Shown in pieces: positions 1-7,801 of a stretch of 20,815 bases of DNA; position 1 is the first letter of the stretch; each line of letters begins with the position of its first letter. This DNA is from an uncultured Anaerolineaceae bacterium (GTDB lineage: Bacteria > Chloroflexota > Anaerolineae > Promineifilales > Promineifilaceae), in NCBI GenBank assembly GCA_937967805.1, contig CALBTC010000377.1:1-20815 (forward strand), read 5' to 3'. Under the pieces are notes generated by a model. That model had not been told where the DNA came from and did not search any database. It saw only the letters and a program-made list of their open reading frames with translations. Made by a program: the position numbers and the translations under genes.

Positions 1-1431
1 TACTCTGAAGTCTTACCGGCCAACGTGGATTTAAAAACCCGCCTGGCCGGTAATTTGTATCTGAACATTCCGCTGCTGTCGGCGGCGATGGATACGGTGA
101 CCGAAGCGCGGCTGGCGATTGGCCTGGCCCGGCTGGGTGGGGTTGGCGTCATCCATCGGAATTTATCACCGGAGGAGCAGGCAGAAGAGGTGGACAAGGT
201 CAAACGGTCCGAGGCAGGCATGATTGTGGACCCTGTGACCCTGCGCGCTGACAACACCCTGGCCGATGCCGAGGCGCTAATGAGCCGTTACCACATCTCC
301 GGCGTGCCTATCACCGACAAAGAAGGCAAGCTGGTGGGCATCCTCACCAACCGGGATACGCGTTTTGTGGAACCGGGCCCACAGCCCGTCTCCGAATTTA
401 TGACCAGCGACGGACTCATCACTGCCCAGGTTGGCACCACGCTGGAAGAGGCCAAAGAGATTTTGCACCGGCACCGCATCGAAAAGCTGCCCCTGGTGGA
501 TGAAGACGGTTACCTTAAAGGGCTCATCACGGTGAAGGATATCCAGAAGAAGTTGAATTATCCTATGCAGGCGGCGGATGCGAACGGCCGTCTCCTCTGC
601 GCTGCCGCCATTGGGGTGGGGGATGCCGGGCTGAAGCGCCTCGATTTACTGGTGAAGGCCGGCGTAGACGTGGCCGTCATCGACACCGCCCACGGCCACA
701 CCGCCCTGGTGCTGCAAACCGTGCGCGAAGCCAAAAACCGCTACCCCAACCTGCCCATCATTGCCGGCAATGCGGCCACGGCCGACGGCGTGCGCGATCT
801 GGTCAAAGCCGGGGCCGATGCAGTAAAAATTGGCATTGGTGCCGGCTCGATTTGTACAACGAGGGTGGTGGCCGGCGCGGGGATGCCGCAGTTAACGGCC
901 GTTCTCCAAAGCGCCGCCGAGTGTCACAAACACAACGTCCCCTGCATTGCCGACGGCGGCATCAAGTTCAGCGGCGACATCGTCAAGGCGATGGCTGCCG
1001 GGGCCGACGCCGTCATGCTCGGGTCGATGCTGGCCGGCCTGGAAGAAAGCCCCGGCGACATCATTTTGTATGAAGGGCGGCGCTACAAAGTGTATCGCGG
1101 CATGGGCAGCCTGGGCGCCATGCAGGGGCATGGGGCCGACCGCTACGGCAGCGGCGTGCCCGCCGGCCGTTCCGTGCGCGCCGACCGGGACAAGCTGGTG
1201 CCCGAAGGCGTGGAAGGGCAGGTGCCCTACCGAGGCAATCTGGCCGATGTGACCTACCAGCTTATCGGTGGCTTGCGCTCCGGTATGGGGTACGTAGGCG
1301 CCGCCAACTTGAAAGAGCTGCACGAAAAAGCCCGCTTCATTCGCATCACCAATGCCGGGCTGCTGGAAAGCCATCCCCACGGCGTGCTGGTTACCAAAGA
1401 AGCTCCCAACTACCAGGTTATGAAACGATAA
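1..1431 (+). CDS. guaB: IMP dehydrogenase, 5' end outside window
   Basis: Oxidises IMP to XMP with NAD+, the first committed step of GMP synthesis, in the cytosol. The frame is open from base 1 (Y-S-E-V-L-P, typical GuaB residues near position 15-20), so the start codon lies upstream and roughly 15-20 residues are missing; 476 residues are visible. The GTG at 25 is not the real start. Order: N-terminal part of the barrel, a CBS pair (about residues 80-195 of the visible part), then the rest of the TIM barrel. The active-site loop reads [11 protein letters not shown], with the catalytic Cys codon at 853-855. The usual loop is GIGPGSICTTR, so Pro is replaced by Ala. The mobile-flap Arg-Tyr pair (DRYGSG) and KLVPEGVEG are present. 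It lies 50 bp before purB on the same strand, so both IMP-branch enzymes are adjacent. A strong hairpin lies 3 nt after the stop. Confidence 0.97.
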   Translation, partial: YSEVLPANVDLKTRLAGNLYLNIPLLSAAMDTVTEARLAIGLARLGGVGVIHRNLSPEEQAEEVDKVKRSEAGMIVDPVTLRADNTLADAEALMSRYHISGVPITDKEGKLVGILTNRDTRFVEPGPQPVSEFMTSDGLITAQVGTTLEEAKEILHRHRIEKLPLVDEDGYLKGLITVKDIQKKLNYPMQAADANGRLLCAAAIGVGDAGLKRLDLLVKAGVDVAVIDTAHGHTALVLQTVREAKNRYPNLPIIAGNAATADGVRDLVKAGADAVKIGIGAGSICTTRVVAGAGMPQLTAVLQSAAECHKHNVPCIADGGIKFSGDIVKAMAAGADAVMLGSMLAGLEESPGDIILYEGRRYKVYRGMGSLGAMQGHGADRYGSGVPAGRSVRADRDKLVPEGVEGQVPYRGNLADVTYQLIGGLRSGMGYVGAANLKELHEKARFIRITNAGLLESHPHGVLVTKEAPNYQVMKR

Positions 1432-1434
1432 GAT

Positions 1435-1473
1435 TTTAGATTGGTCCAATCTCGAAGATTGGACCAATCTAAA
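1435..1473. repeat. Hairpin repeat, family A copy 1
   Basis: Perfect 18-bp inverted repeat with a 3-nt loop (cga), starting 3 nt after the guaB stop and ending 8 nt before purB. Core arms AGATTGGTCCAATCT (1438-1452) and AGATTGGACCAATCT (1456-1470). Each core arm is itself a palindrome around its middle base, so the element can fold as one long stem or two short ones. There is no T-run after it, so it is not a textbook intrinsic terminator. The same arms recur at 2885, 6367 and 13531. Confidence 0.9.
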
Positions 1474-1481
1474 CCCAAATT

Positions 1482-2882
1482 ATGACTTTTACACACGATA
1501 CTTTTATTTCTCCGTTCACCTGGCGCTACGGTAGCGAAGCGATGCGCCGTATTTGGTCTGAAGAAAACAAGCGGCGGCTGATGCGGCACGTCTGGGTGGC
1601 GCTGGCCACAGCGCAGCACCAGGCCGGGCTGGTCAGCGAGGCACAGCTGGCCGACTTGCAGGCCCATGCCGACCAGATCGACATCACCCGCGCCCTGGAA
1701 ATTGAAAAAGAGACGCGCCATGACGTGATGGCCGAAATCCGCGCCTTTGCCGAGCAGTGTCCGGTCGGCGGCGGCATTATCCATTGGGGAGCCACCAGCG
1801 CCGACATTACCGACAATGTGGACGTGCTGCGGCTGCGGGAAGCGGCCGTTTTGCTACAAAACCAGCTTAAACAGTTACTCACCCACCTGGCCGACCGCAT
1901 CGAGGCCACGGCCGCACTCCCCACCATGGCCCACACCCACATCCAACCGGCCGAACCAACTACCCTCGGCTACCGCTTTGCCGTCTACGCCCAGGACCTT
2001 CTTGAGGACTACCACAATCTCCAATCTCTAATCGCCAATCTCCGCGGCAAAGGGCTTAAAGGCGCCGTCGGTACCCAGGCCGGCTACGACGAGCTGCTGG
2101 CCGATACAGAAATGGATGCTTTGCAGATGGAAGCGGCAGCGATGGCCGTTTTAGAGCTGCCATACTTTCCCATCGCTACGCAAACCTACACCCGCCAGCA
2201 GGATTTGCGGGTGCAGCAGGTGCTGGCTGGAATCGCCGCCTCGCTGCACAAATTTGCCCTGGACTTCCGTGTTTTGCAGTCGCCGCCGTTTGGCGAGTGG
2301 GCCGAACCGTTTGGCCAGAAGCAGGTGGGTTCATCGGCAATGCCCTTCAAGCGCAATCCGATCAACACAGAAAACATCTGCTCGCTGGCGCGCTACGTGG
2401 CCGGGCTGCCCGCCGTGGCCTGGGACAACGCCAGCCAGGCGATTTTGGAGCGCAGCCTGGATGATTCTGCCAACCGCCGGCTGTTCCAGGCGGAGGGCTT
2501 TTTGGCCACGGATGAACTGCTGCGCCGGGCCACGCGCATCGTGGCCGAGATGGTGATTGATGAGGACGCCATTGCCCGCAACATGGCCATCTACGGCCCG
2601 TTTGCCGCCACGGAGCGGGTGCTGATGGCCCTGGTGGCCGCCGGGGCCAGCCGCCAGGACGGCCACGAATGGATTCGCGAGGCGAGTTTGCAGGCGTGGG
2701 CCAGTCTGCGCGACGGCCGTTCCAATCCATTAGTTGATTTACTGGTAAACGATGGGCGGATCAGGCAATTTTTAACGGCCGTTCAAGTAGAAGAGTTGAT
2801 GCGAGCAGAAGGGCATGTGGGAACGGCCGTCAGCCGCGCCCGCACCTTCGCCCAAACTGTGAGAGATACGATTGCCCCCTGA
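1482..2882 (+). CDS. purB: Adenylosuccinate lyase, eukaryotic-type
   Basis: Cleaves adenylosuccinate to AMP plus fumarate, and SAICAR to AICAR plus fumarate, in purine synthesis. It is a 466-aa member of the fumarase/aspartase superfamily. The signature GSSAMPFKRNP lies at residues 283-293 with the catalytic Ser in the mobile loop. The two expected histidines are H80 (ETRHDVMAE) and H153 (HTHIQPAE), and GATSAD lies at 103-108. The N-terminal SPFTWRYGSEAM, RHDVMA, GTQAGY, TQTYTR and LDDSANRR match, from memory, the human ADSL pattern better than the B. subtilis or E. coli PurB patterns. No Shine-Dalgarno is visible before the ATG at 1482, but the N-terminal match supports this start. It probably shares a transcript with guaB unless the hairpin between them terminates it. 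A second family-A hairpin starts 2 nt after the stop. Confidence 0.96.
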   Translation: MTFTHDTFISPFTWRYGSEAMRRIWSEENKRRLMRHVWVALATAQHQAGLVSEAQLADLQAHADQIDITRALEIEKETRHDVMAEIRAFAEQCPVGGGIIHWGATSADITDNVDVLRLREAAVLLQNQLKQLLTHLADRIEATAALPTMAHTHIQPAEPTTLGYRFAVYAQDLLEDYHNLQSLIANLRGKGLKGAVGTQAGYDELLADTEMDALQMEAAAMAVLELPYFPIATQTYTRQQDLRVQQVLAGIAASLHKFALDFRVLQSPPFGEWAEPFGQKQVGSSAMPFKRNPINTENICSLARYVAGLPAVAWDNASQAILERSLDDSANRRLFQAEGFLATDELLRRATRIVAEMVIDEDAIARNMAIYGPFAATERVLMALVAAGASRQDGHEWIREASLQAWASLRDGRSNPLVDLLVNDGRIRQFLTAVQVEELMRAEGHVGTAVSRARTFAQTVRDTIAP

Positions 2883-2884
2883 CA

Positions 2885-2917
2885 AGATTGGTCCATTCTC
2901 CAAGAATGGACCAATCT
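2885..2917. repeat. Hairpin repeat, family A copy 2
   Basis: Arms AGATTGGTCCATTCT (2885-2899) and AGAATGGACCAATCT (2903-2917) are perfect 15-bp complements around a 3-nt loop. It begins 2 nt after the purB stop. The T/A change within one arm is matched by the compensating change in the other, which suggests that pairing is maintained. Confidence 0.9.
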
Positions 2918-3166
2918 GCCCCTGCACAGCAATACCATGCCCAGGTTGAAAAAATCATCTACAATGATGTTAATCGCTCTACCCTGGAATGGGTGCTGGA
3001 ACGGTACAAATAGCGCAAACCACGCGACCCCACCATCCACGAAAAGTTCAACACCTACCGCTTCACCGATTACAAAGAACAGGTGATCGACCTGCTCGGC
3101 CGCGTCTGCACCGTCAGCGTAGGAACCATGCGCATCATCAACCAAACGCCGGATGAAGAGAGCTAA
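2906..3166 (+). pseudogene. Unidentified short frame interrupted by amber codon
   Basis: From an ATG at 2906, inside the right arm of the preceding hairpin, a frame runs 35 codons to a TAG at 3011-3013. It continues in the same phase for another 50 codons to a TAA at 3164-3166. The two halves look like one protein of about 85 residues: charged and tyrosine-containing (RSTLEWVLERYK, stop, RKPRDPTIHEKFNTYRF), ending in IINQTPDEES, with codon use like the neighbouring genes. I do not recognise the family. It may be a decayed gene, two fragments, or a chance frame. The ATG lies in a repeat and has no clear ribosome binding site, so the true start may be elsewhere. Confidence 0.35.
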
Positions 3167-3240
3167 GAGATTATAAGAGTCTCGTTGCTCTTTAAAAAGT
3201 TATTTGGGTAATAGGCGATCTTTCATAGAAGAACCTGGAA

Positions 3241-3381
3241 AGATTCCTCACCCTACCTCAGCGCTTGAGTAGGGCTGCACTAGAGCCGGGTTCGGAATGA
3301 CATGAAGACCTCCTCTTGTCATTCCGATGGGCGGTGCCCGAACAAGCCTTCCAAAATTCAGTTGCCAGCCCTGAGGAATCT
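3241..3381. repeat. 141-bp nested inverted-repeat element
   Basis: Outer arms AGATTCCTCA (3241-3250) and TGAGGAATCT (3372-3381) are perfect 10-bp complements. Inner arms TCGGAATGACA (3292-3302) and TGTCATTCCGA (3317-3327) are perfect 11-bp complements around a 14-nt loop. The nested layout resembles a small non-autonomous palindromic element. I see no target-site duplication and no coding capacity. It sits between the amber-interrupted frame and the acetyltransferase remnant. Confidence 0.75.
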
Positions 3382-3413
3382 ATGGACTCAGTTGCATTTG
3401 GAGTAATAACCCG

Positions 3414-3566
3414 ATGACGCTTCGTAATGTCGAGTTTTTGCAGGTGAAAACGCTGAGTGCAAAACACCCTGATGCGGGATACGGCCGTACCCGCCAATTT
3501 TACCTGGCCATGGGTTTTCGGCCGTTGCAAGAGTTCCCCACGCTTTGGGGTGAAGCCAATCCCTAA
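3414..3566 (+). pseudogene. GNAT acetyltransferase C-terminal remnant
   Basis: A 50-codon frame encodes EFLQVKTLSAKHPDAGYGRT and, a few residues on, FYLAMGFRPLQEFPTLWG. From family memory this matches the C-terminal end of GNAT acetyltransferases: the beta-strand, the conserved Y-x-x-T-R-x-F-Y helix and the MGFRPLEE...LWG strand. The acetyl-CoA-binding first half is absent. Upstream is the 141-bp inverted-repeat element and then unrelated sequence. The frame stops directly after A-N-P, where family members usually continue with a few more residues (C-L-x-M-V-K). The remnant therefore looks cut at both ends, and it cannot be a working enzyme. It contains one ACGGCCGT octamer, like the intact genes. 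Confidence 0.7.
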
Positions 3567-3802
3567 GCTGCGCCAGTTATAGACCAATCTATACCCCCTT
3601 TTTGTACCCAGATACAAATCAAAATCACCTCTTTTTTGCTAAGGTGTAGCCGTATTTATCGAGCTGCCTGCCCCCTTGGGCGCTCATTTATCTTCCGGCT
3701 TGATCGTTTTATTGGTTTAGAGTCGGGCAGGTTACCTTCCCTGAAGCAGAATAAGTATCAAAGCCAAGTAACCACCCCTACACAATGAAGTGGAGGTATG
3801 AA
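3567..3802. other. Gap with small inverted repeats before PRC-barrel gene
   Basis: No gene is seen. It holds TATAGA-CCAA-TCTATA (3578-3593, containing a family-A half site GACCAATCT) and TTTGTA-CCCAGA-TACAAA (3601-3618). A distant pair, CCTGCCC (about 3666) and GGGCAGG (about 3725), could form a leader stem before the PRC-barrel gene. No convincing -35/-10 pair was found. Confidence 0.4.
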
Positions 3803-4405
3803 ATGGACGAGTTAACATTTAATTTTGGCACAAAGGTTCATTGTCTGGACAGCAGCTTTGGCTCGTTGACCAAACTGGTTGTGGAGCCAGAAAACCGCCG
3901 GGTTGTTGATCTCATTGCCGAGAATGGTTTTTTTGTGAAGCGGGCTCGCGTTATTCCTATGTCCAAAATTTCATCAATGGATGAAGACGGCATCTATCTG
4001 GCGCTCACCAGTGACGAGATGCTGACCTTGCCGGAATATCGAGAAACCATAATGGAAAGACCGGCCGATGGTAATGAGAGCGGTGCCTATCTGTCGGCAG
4101 ACACGATGACAACTGCCCCTCTGGTGCCCATGGTTCAGGAAACCATCCGTGAAGGTGTTTCGCCGAAGTTGAAAGTGCTGTCTAGCCATACGGCCGTCAA
4201 AAACGAAGGCACCACAGTCGGCAAGCTCCAGGCGGTTCAGATTGAAAACGCAGAGCACCAAATCAGCAGCATTGTCGTGCGTCACGGCCTTGTCTTTACC
4301 GAGGTCGAATCGATTCCCGTCCACGAAATCGAAAATTTCACAGAAGAGGTTGTGGCTTTAAGATCGCCTTACACTGTTCCCCCCACATTTGCGCAAAAGC
4401 ATTAA
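3803..4405 (+). CDS. PRC-barrel-like domain protein
   Basis: Encodes 200 aa. Start chosen at ATG 3803 because GGAGG (3792-3796) lies 6 nt upstream; the in-frame ATG at 3785 has no such site. The first half, about residues 8-75, has the PRC-barrel-like pattern G-T-K-V-x-C-L-D...G-S-L-x-K-L-V-V, followed by R-V-V-D-L-I. A second, similar half at about 120-185 contains V-G-K-L-Q-A-V...I-S-S-I-V-V-R-H-G. The two are joined by a Thr/Pro-containing linker. There is no signal peptide or membrane segment, so it is probably cytosolic. PRC-barrel domains occur in RimM, photosynthetic reaction-centre H subunits and many stress-related bacterial proteins of unknown role, so no specific function is claimed. 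It is followed by a hairpin and then the SLC13-like permease on the same strand. Confidence 0.7.
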   Translation: MDELTFNFGTKVHCLDSSFGSLTKLVVEPENRRVVDLIAENGFFVKRARVIPMSKISSMDEDGIYLALTSDEMLTLPEYRETIMERPADGNESGAYLSADTMTTAPLVPMVQETIREGVSPKLKVLSSHTAVKNEGTTVGKLQAVQIENAEHQISSIVVRHGLVFTEVESIPVHEIENFTEEVVALRSPYTVPPTFAQKH

Positions 4406-4443
4406 GCGCCTGGACAAAACCCCTTAACTCCCAATTCGTATTG

Positions 4444-4478
4444 CCTGGCTGGCTTTGTTTCGCACAGAGCCAGTCAGG
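4444..4478 (+). terminator. Hairpin after PRC-barrel gene
   Basis: CCTGGCTGGCT (4444-4454) and AGCCAGTCAGG (4468-4478) pair at 10 of 11 positions around a 13-nt loop, 39 nt after the stop. The following tract is only weakly T-rich (tgcgtttc), so termination is plausible but unproven. The stem overlaps the upstream GTG at 4478, which argues against that codon as the start of the next gene. Confidence 0.5.
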
Positions 4479-4549
4479 TGCGTTTCACTAACCATTCAAT
4501 CGTTGGCCATTGTCAGGTCCATCTTAATCGAGCCAACAAAGGAAGCACC

Positions 4550-6361
4550 GTGACGTTAGCCACCTTAACAACCCAACAAATAATCTTGCTGGTCATATTG
4601 GCAATTGTTTTTGTTCTGCTTTTCACCGAAAAGATTCGCATTGATTTGACGGCCGTTCTTATCATCGTCACGCTGGCAGCGTTTGGCATTTTGGAACCGG
4701 AGGAAGCGCTATCCGGGTTTAGCAGCGAGCCGGCCATCGTGGTAGCGGCCGTTTTTGTGCTGAGCGGTGGTCTGTACTACACGGGTCTATCTGAGAAACT
4801 GGGCAGCCTGATCGGCAAGCTGGCCGGGCAAAGCTTTAACCGGATGATTGTGGTGATTATGACGGCCGTTTCGGCCCTCTCCGCCTTTACCCACCATCTG
4901 ACGATTACGGCCGTCATGCTGCCCGTCACGCTCAAGCTCAGCCGGGAACATGAGATTGCCGCCTCCAAATTGCTGATGCCCATGTCGTTTGCCGCCTCGC
5001 TGGGCACCACCATCACCATCATCGGCGCACCCGCCTTCCTCATTGCCGACCGGCTGCTGCACCAGGCGGGGCATTCCGGCCTGAGCATCTTCTCCATTGC
5101 CCCCATCGGCCTCGCCCTTTCTCTGGTTGGCGTGCTATATGTGCTTCTGATCGGCCGTTTTCTTTTACCAGAGCGTCACGGTGATGATGATGGTCGGGAA
5201 AGTTTTCAATTGGAAGGGTATTACACGGAGATTATAGTGTCGGAAGAGTCGGCCATCGTGGGCAGTACCATGGATGAGGTGGAGGCTGATGAGAATTTGC
5301 CTTTTCAAGTGGTGGGTTGGCTGCGGCGCGGCCGTCCCCGCAGCAAGCCGTTTGGCCAGAAACGGCTAAAAGCAGGCGATGTGCTGCTGGTGCGCACCAC
5401 CTCTGAAGGATTTGCCACCATCGAGCAGGCTCCGGGATTAAGCCTTTTACCCATCACCAAATACGGCGACGGCACGCTCTCTGTTGGCGAGAATGGTGAC
5501 GAGGAATACCAGAAAATGGTGCAGGCTGTAGTGGCCCCAGGCTCCGATCTGGTGGGACGCACCCTTAGCAAAGTGAATTTCCTGGAGCATTTTGGCATGA
5601 TCGTGGTCGGCATCTGGCGGCAAAAAGCGTGGCTGCGGGCTCAGCTTTCGCGCGTCCGACTGCGCGCCGGGGATGTGTTGGTCCTTCTAGGTGACAACGA
5701 GACTTTTCGCCAGGCCGCCGATAATCGCTCTTTCTTGCTGCTGGTTCCCTTCCGCAGTGAAACCCTCATGCGGCACAAAGCGCCGTTTGCCGGGCTGATC
5801 ATGCTCGTCAGCGTGCTGCTCATCGCCTTTGATATTTTGTCGGTGGAAATTGCCCTGCTGGCCGGGGCGGTGACGATGGTCTTGTGCGGCTGCCTGACCA
5901 CTTTGCAGGCGTATCGATCCATCGACACGCGCATTTTTGTGTTTATTGCCGGGGCGATTCCGCTGGGTCTGGCAATGGAGGAAACCGGTACGTCCAGTTT
6001 GTTGGCCAGTGGCCTGGAGCAGTTGATTGGTGGTTGGCATCCCGGCTGGGCGCTGGCGCTTTTGTTCCTGACCGCCGCACTCATCACCCAGCTCATGTCA
6101 GACGCCGGCACGACGGCGCTCATTGGGCCGGTGGCCATCTCCCTGGCGCAAATTATGGACCAGCCGCCGGAGCCGTTTATCGTCACCGTGGCGATGGCCG
6201 CTGTTGCTTCTTTTCTCACGCCGATTGGCCATCATGGCAACCTGCTCATCTACGGCGCGGCCGATTACCAATTTTCTGACTTCCTGCGGGTAGGGCTGCC
6301 GCTGACGCTTCTGGTGGGGGTGGTAACGGCCGTACTGGTGCAGGTGCTCTGGCCGGTCTAG
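4550..6361 (+). CDS. SLC13-like permease with two RCK_C domains
   Basis: A 603-aa inner-membrane transporter of the DASS/SLC13 type, a family that usually carries dicarboxylates, sulfate or similar anions with Na+. GTG 4550 was chosen because AAGGAAG lies a few bases upstream. Layout: N-terminal membrane half (about 8-205), two cytosolic RCK_C/TrkA-C domains (about 225-293 and 322-392, each with L-x-A-G-D-V-L), C-terminal membrane half (about 408-602). Odd point: the paired motifs that normally hold Ser-Asn-Thr and bind Na+ and substrate are altered. The first reads SAFTHHLTITAVMLP (111-125) where S-x-x-x-N-N-T is usual. The matching motif in the second half reads SDAGTTALIGP (517-527) where S-N-N-A-T is usual. 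GTTITIIGAPAF (152-163) lacks the usual T-S-x-N. TPIGHHGNLL (557-566) is near normal. Substrate and coupling ion are unknown. Confidence 0.85.
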   Translation: MTLATLTTQQIILLVILAIVFVLLFTEKIRIDLTAVLIIVTLAAFGILEPEEALSGFSSEPAIVVAAVFVLSGGLYYTGLSEKLGSLIGKLAGQSFNRMIVVIMTAVSALSAFTHHLTITAVMLPVTLKLSREHEIAASKLLMPMSFAASLGTTITIIGAPAFLIADRLLHQAGHSGLSIFSIAPIGLALSLVGVLYVLLIGRFLLPERHGDDDGRESFQLEGYYTEIIVSEESAIVGSTMDEVEADENLPFQVVGWLRRGRPRSKPFGQKRLKAGDVLLVRTTSEGFATIEQAPGLSLLPITKYGDGTLSVGENGDEEYQKMVQAVVAPGSDLVGRTLSKVNFLEHFGMIVVGIWRQKAWLRAQLSRVRLRAGDVLVLLGDNETFRQAADNRSFLLLVPFRSETLMRHKAPFAGLIMLVSVLLIAFDILSVEIALLAGAVTMVLCGCLTTLQAYRSIDTRIFVFIAGAIPLGLAMEETGTSSLLASGLEQLIGGWHPGWALALLFLTAALITQLMSDAGTTALIGPVAISLAQIMDQPPEPFIVTVAMAAVASFLTPIGHHGNLLIYGAADYQFSDFLRVGLPLTLLVGVVTAVLVQVLWPV

Positions 6362-6366
6362 TCTTA

Positions 6367-6399
6367 AGATTGGTCCATTCTCACAAAATGGACCAATCT
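6367..6399. repeat. Hairpin repeat, family A copy 3
   Basis: AGATTGGTCCATTCT (6367-6381) and AAAATGGACCAATCT (6385-6399) pair at 14 of 15 positions with a 3-nt loop. It fills the 41-bp gap between the convergent stops of the permease (6361) and sucB (6403), 5 and 3 nt from them. This is the natural place for a bidirectional terminator. Confidence 0.88.
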
Positions 6400-6402
6400 T
6401 GA

Positions 6403-7710
6403 CTATCCTTCTAATAACAAATTCTCCGGGTCTTCAATGAGCTCTTTCACCCGCACCAGGAACTGCACTGCCTCACGGCCGTCTACAATGCGGTGGTCGT
6501 AGCTCAGCGCCACATACATGATGGGCCGGATCGCCATCTCGCCGTCGATAACCACGGGGCGCTCGACGATGTTGTGCAATCCCAAAATGCCCACCTGCGG
6601 CGGATTTAAAATCGGCGTGCTGAGCATAGAGCCAAAGACGCCGCCGTTGGTGATGGTAAACGTACCGCCGCGCAAATCCTCCAGCGTCAGCGAGCCGTCG
6701 CGCGATTTTTGGGCAAAATCCTTCGTTTGCTGCTCAATCTGGGCAAAGCTCATCCGGTCAGCGTCGCGCAAAACGGGCACCACCAACCCTTCCTCCGCGC
6801 CCACGGCGATGCCGATGTCGTAATAATGCTTGAGGACCATCTCGTCGCCGTCAATCTCGGCATTGAGGCGGGGGAATGCTTTGAGCGCGCCAATGAGCGC
6901 CTTAACAAAGAAAGAGGTGAAGCCAATCTTGACCCCGTGCCGCTCGACAAACGCCTCCTGCCGCCGTTTACGCAGGTCCATCACGGCGCTCATGTCAATT
7001 TCGTTGAAGGTGGTGAGCATGGCGGCCGTTTGCTGCGCTTCAACCAGACGGGCGGCAATGGTGCGGCGGCGGCGCGACATGCGCACCCGCTCCTCACGCG
7101 AATCCCGCTCTTCGCTGGGGGTGGTCTTTTTGACCGGCTGGCGTGGCTTCGTCTCCGCCGGTTTTGCTTCAGATGAAACCGGCTTGCCCGATTCCAGCAG
7201 CTTGGCCACGTCTTGTTTGGTCACTTTGCCGCCGGGGCCGCTGCCCTTCACTTTGGTTACGTCCACACCTTCTTCTTTGGCCATGCGTTGGGCGACGGGG
7301 GTGATTTTTTCGGCCGTTTCCTCTTCTTCCTCTTTTTCTTTCTGTGCCTTTTTCTCTTTTTTCTCTTCTTCTTGGGTCTCTTCTTCTGCCGCTTTTGCCT
7401 CAGCCGGTTCTTCCTCGTCCTCGGCAGATTCTTTTTCCTTAGAGGGCGCTTCCTCATCTGGTGCAGCGCTGCCGTTTGGCTCGATGTAGCCCAACACGTC
7501 ACCGACCTGCACGTCGTCGCCGGACTGCGCAGCAATCTTGCTCAGCACGCCGGACGATTCCGCACCGACTTCCACATCCACCTTGTCGGTTTCCAGCTCC
7601 ACGAGCACGTCACCCAGGCTGACGTTGTCGCCTTCCTGCTTGAGCCATTCGCCCACGGTTGCTTCCACAACCGATTCACCCATTTGCGGTACTTTGATTT
7701 CGATACTCAT
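6403..7710 (-). CDS. sucB: 2-oxoglutarate dehydrogenase E2 (succinyltransferase)
   Basis: Dihydrolipoyllysine succinyltransferase core of the 2-oxoglutarate dehydrogenase complex, which transfers succinyl groups to CoA in the TCA cycle. Start at ATG 7710 ([13 protein letters not shown]), preceded by GAGG 5 nt away; 435 aa. Lipoyl domain 1-77 with the lipoyl Lys at K43 (ETDKVDV). A peripheral-subunit-binding domain at about 138-175 ([12 protein letters not shown]...[11 protein letters not shown]) is followed by the catalytic domain, with H406 and D410 in DHRIVDG. The linker after the lipoyl domain, about residues 85-133, is almost wholly Glu/Lys/Ala instead of the usual Ala/Pro-rich linker. 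It lies 91 bp downstream of sucA on the same strand. E3 (lipoamide dehydrogenase) is not in the window. Adjacency to sucA separates it from pyruvate or branched-chain E2 proteins. Confidence 0.95.
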   Translation of the reverse strand: MSIEIKVPQMGESVVEATVGEWLKQEGDNVSLGDVLVELETDKVDVEVGAESSGVLSKIAAQSGDDVQVGDVLGYIEPNGSAAPDEEAPSKEKESAEDEEEPAEAKAAEEETQEEEKKEKKAQKEKEEEEETAEKITPVAQRMAKEEGVDVTKVKGSGPGGKVTKQDVAKLLESGKPVSSEAKPAETKPRQPVKKTTPSEERDSREERVRMSRRRRTIAARLVEAQQTAAMLTTFNEIDMSAVMDLRKRRQEAFVERHGVKIGFTSFFVKALIGALKAFPRLNAEIDGDEMVLKHYYDIGIAVGAEEGLVVPVLRDADRMSFAQIEQQTKDFAQKSRDGSLTLEDLRGGTFTITNGGVFGSMLSTPILNPPQVGILGLHNIVERPVVIDGEMAIRPIMYVALSYDHRIVDGREAVQFLVRVKELIEDPENLLLEG

Positions 7711-7722
7711 TGTTTCCTCTTT

Positions 7723-7801
7723 GCGAGTTTGCAAGTATGCGAGTGTGCGAGTGTGCAAGTTCCGTCTCCGTTTACTTGCAAACTTGCCACTTGCAAACTT
7801 G
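7723..7801. repeat. Inverted repeat between sucA and sucB
   Basis: The left arm (about 7723-7760) is built of 8-base units such as GCGAGTGT and GCAAGTTT. The right arm (about 7774-7801) is built of the complementary AAACTTGC/CCACTTGC units, with a 13-nt spacer. The arms are imperfect, but several registers can pair. It fills the gap between the sucA stop and the sucB ribosome binding site, so it lies inside a presumed operon. Confidence 0.7.

Noticed and set aside
25..27. GTG at 25 as the guaB start codon
   Set aside because: The frame is open to base 1 and the upstream codons encode conserved GuaB residues, so the gene is truncated by the window edge.
1435..1473. Classical intrinsic terminator
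   Set aside because: The stem is strong but lacks the following U-tract, so it is listed as a repeat with a possible terminator role.
3660..3735. Riboswitch-like leader before the PRC-barrel gene
   Set aside because: Only one 7-bp distant pair is visible, and no known aptamer core is recognised.
3785..3787. ATG at 3785 as the PRC-barrel gene start
   Set aside because: The Shine-Dalgarno GGAGG lies downstream of it and is correctly spaced for ATG 3803.
7723..7801. Possible CRISPR or tandem repeat array
   Set aside because: The units are 8 bases with no spacers of constant length, and they invert halfway. This is an inverted repeat, not an array.
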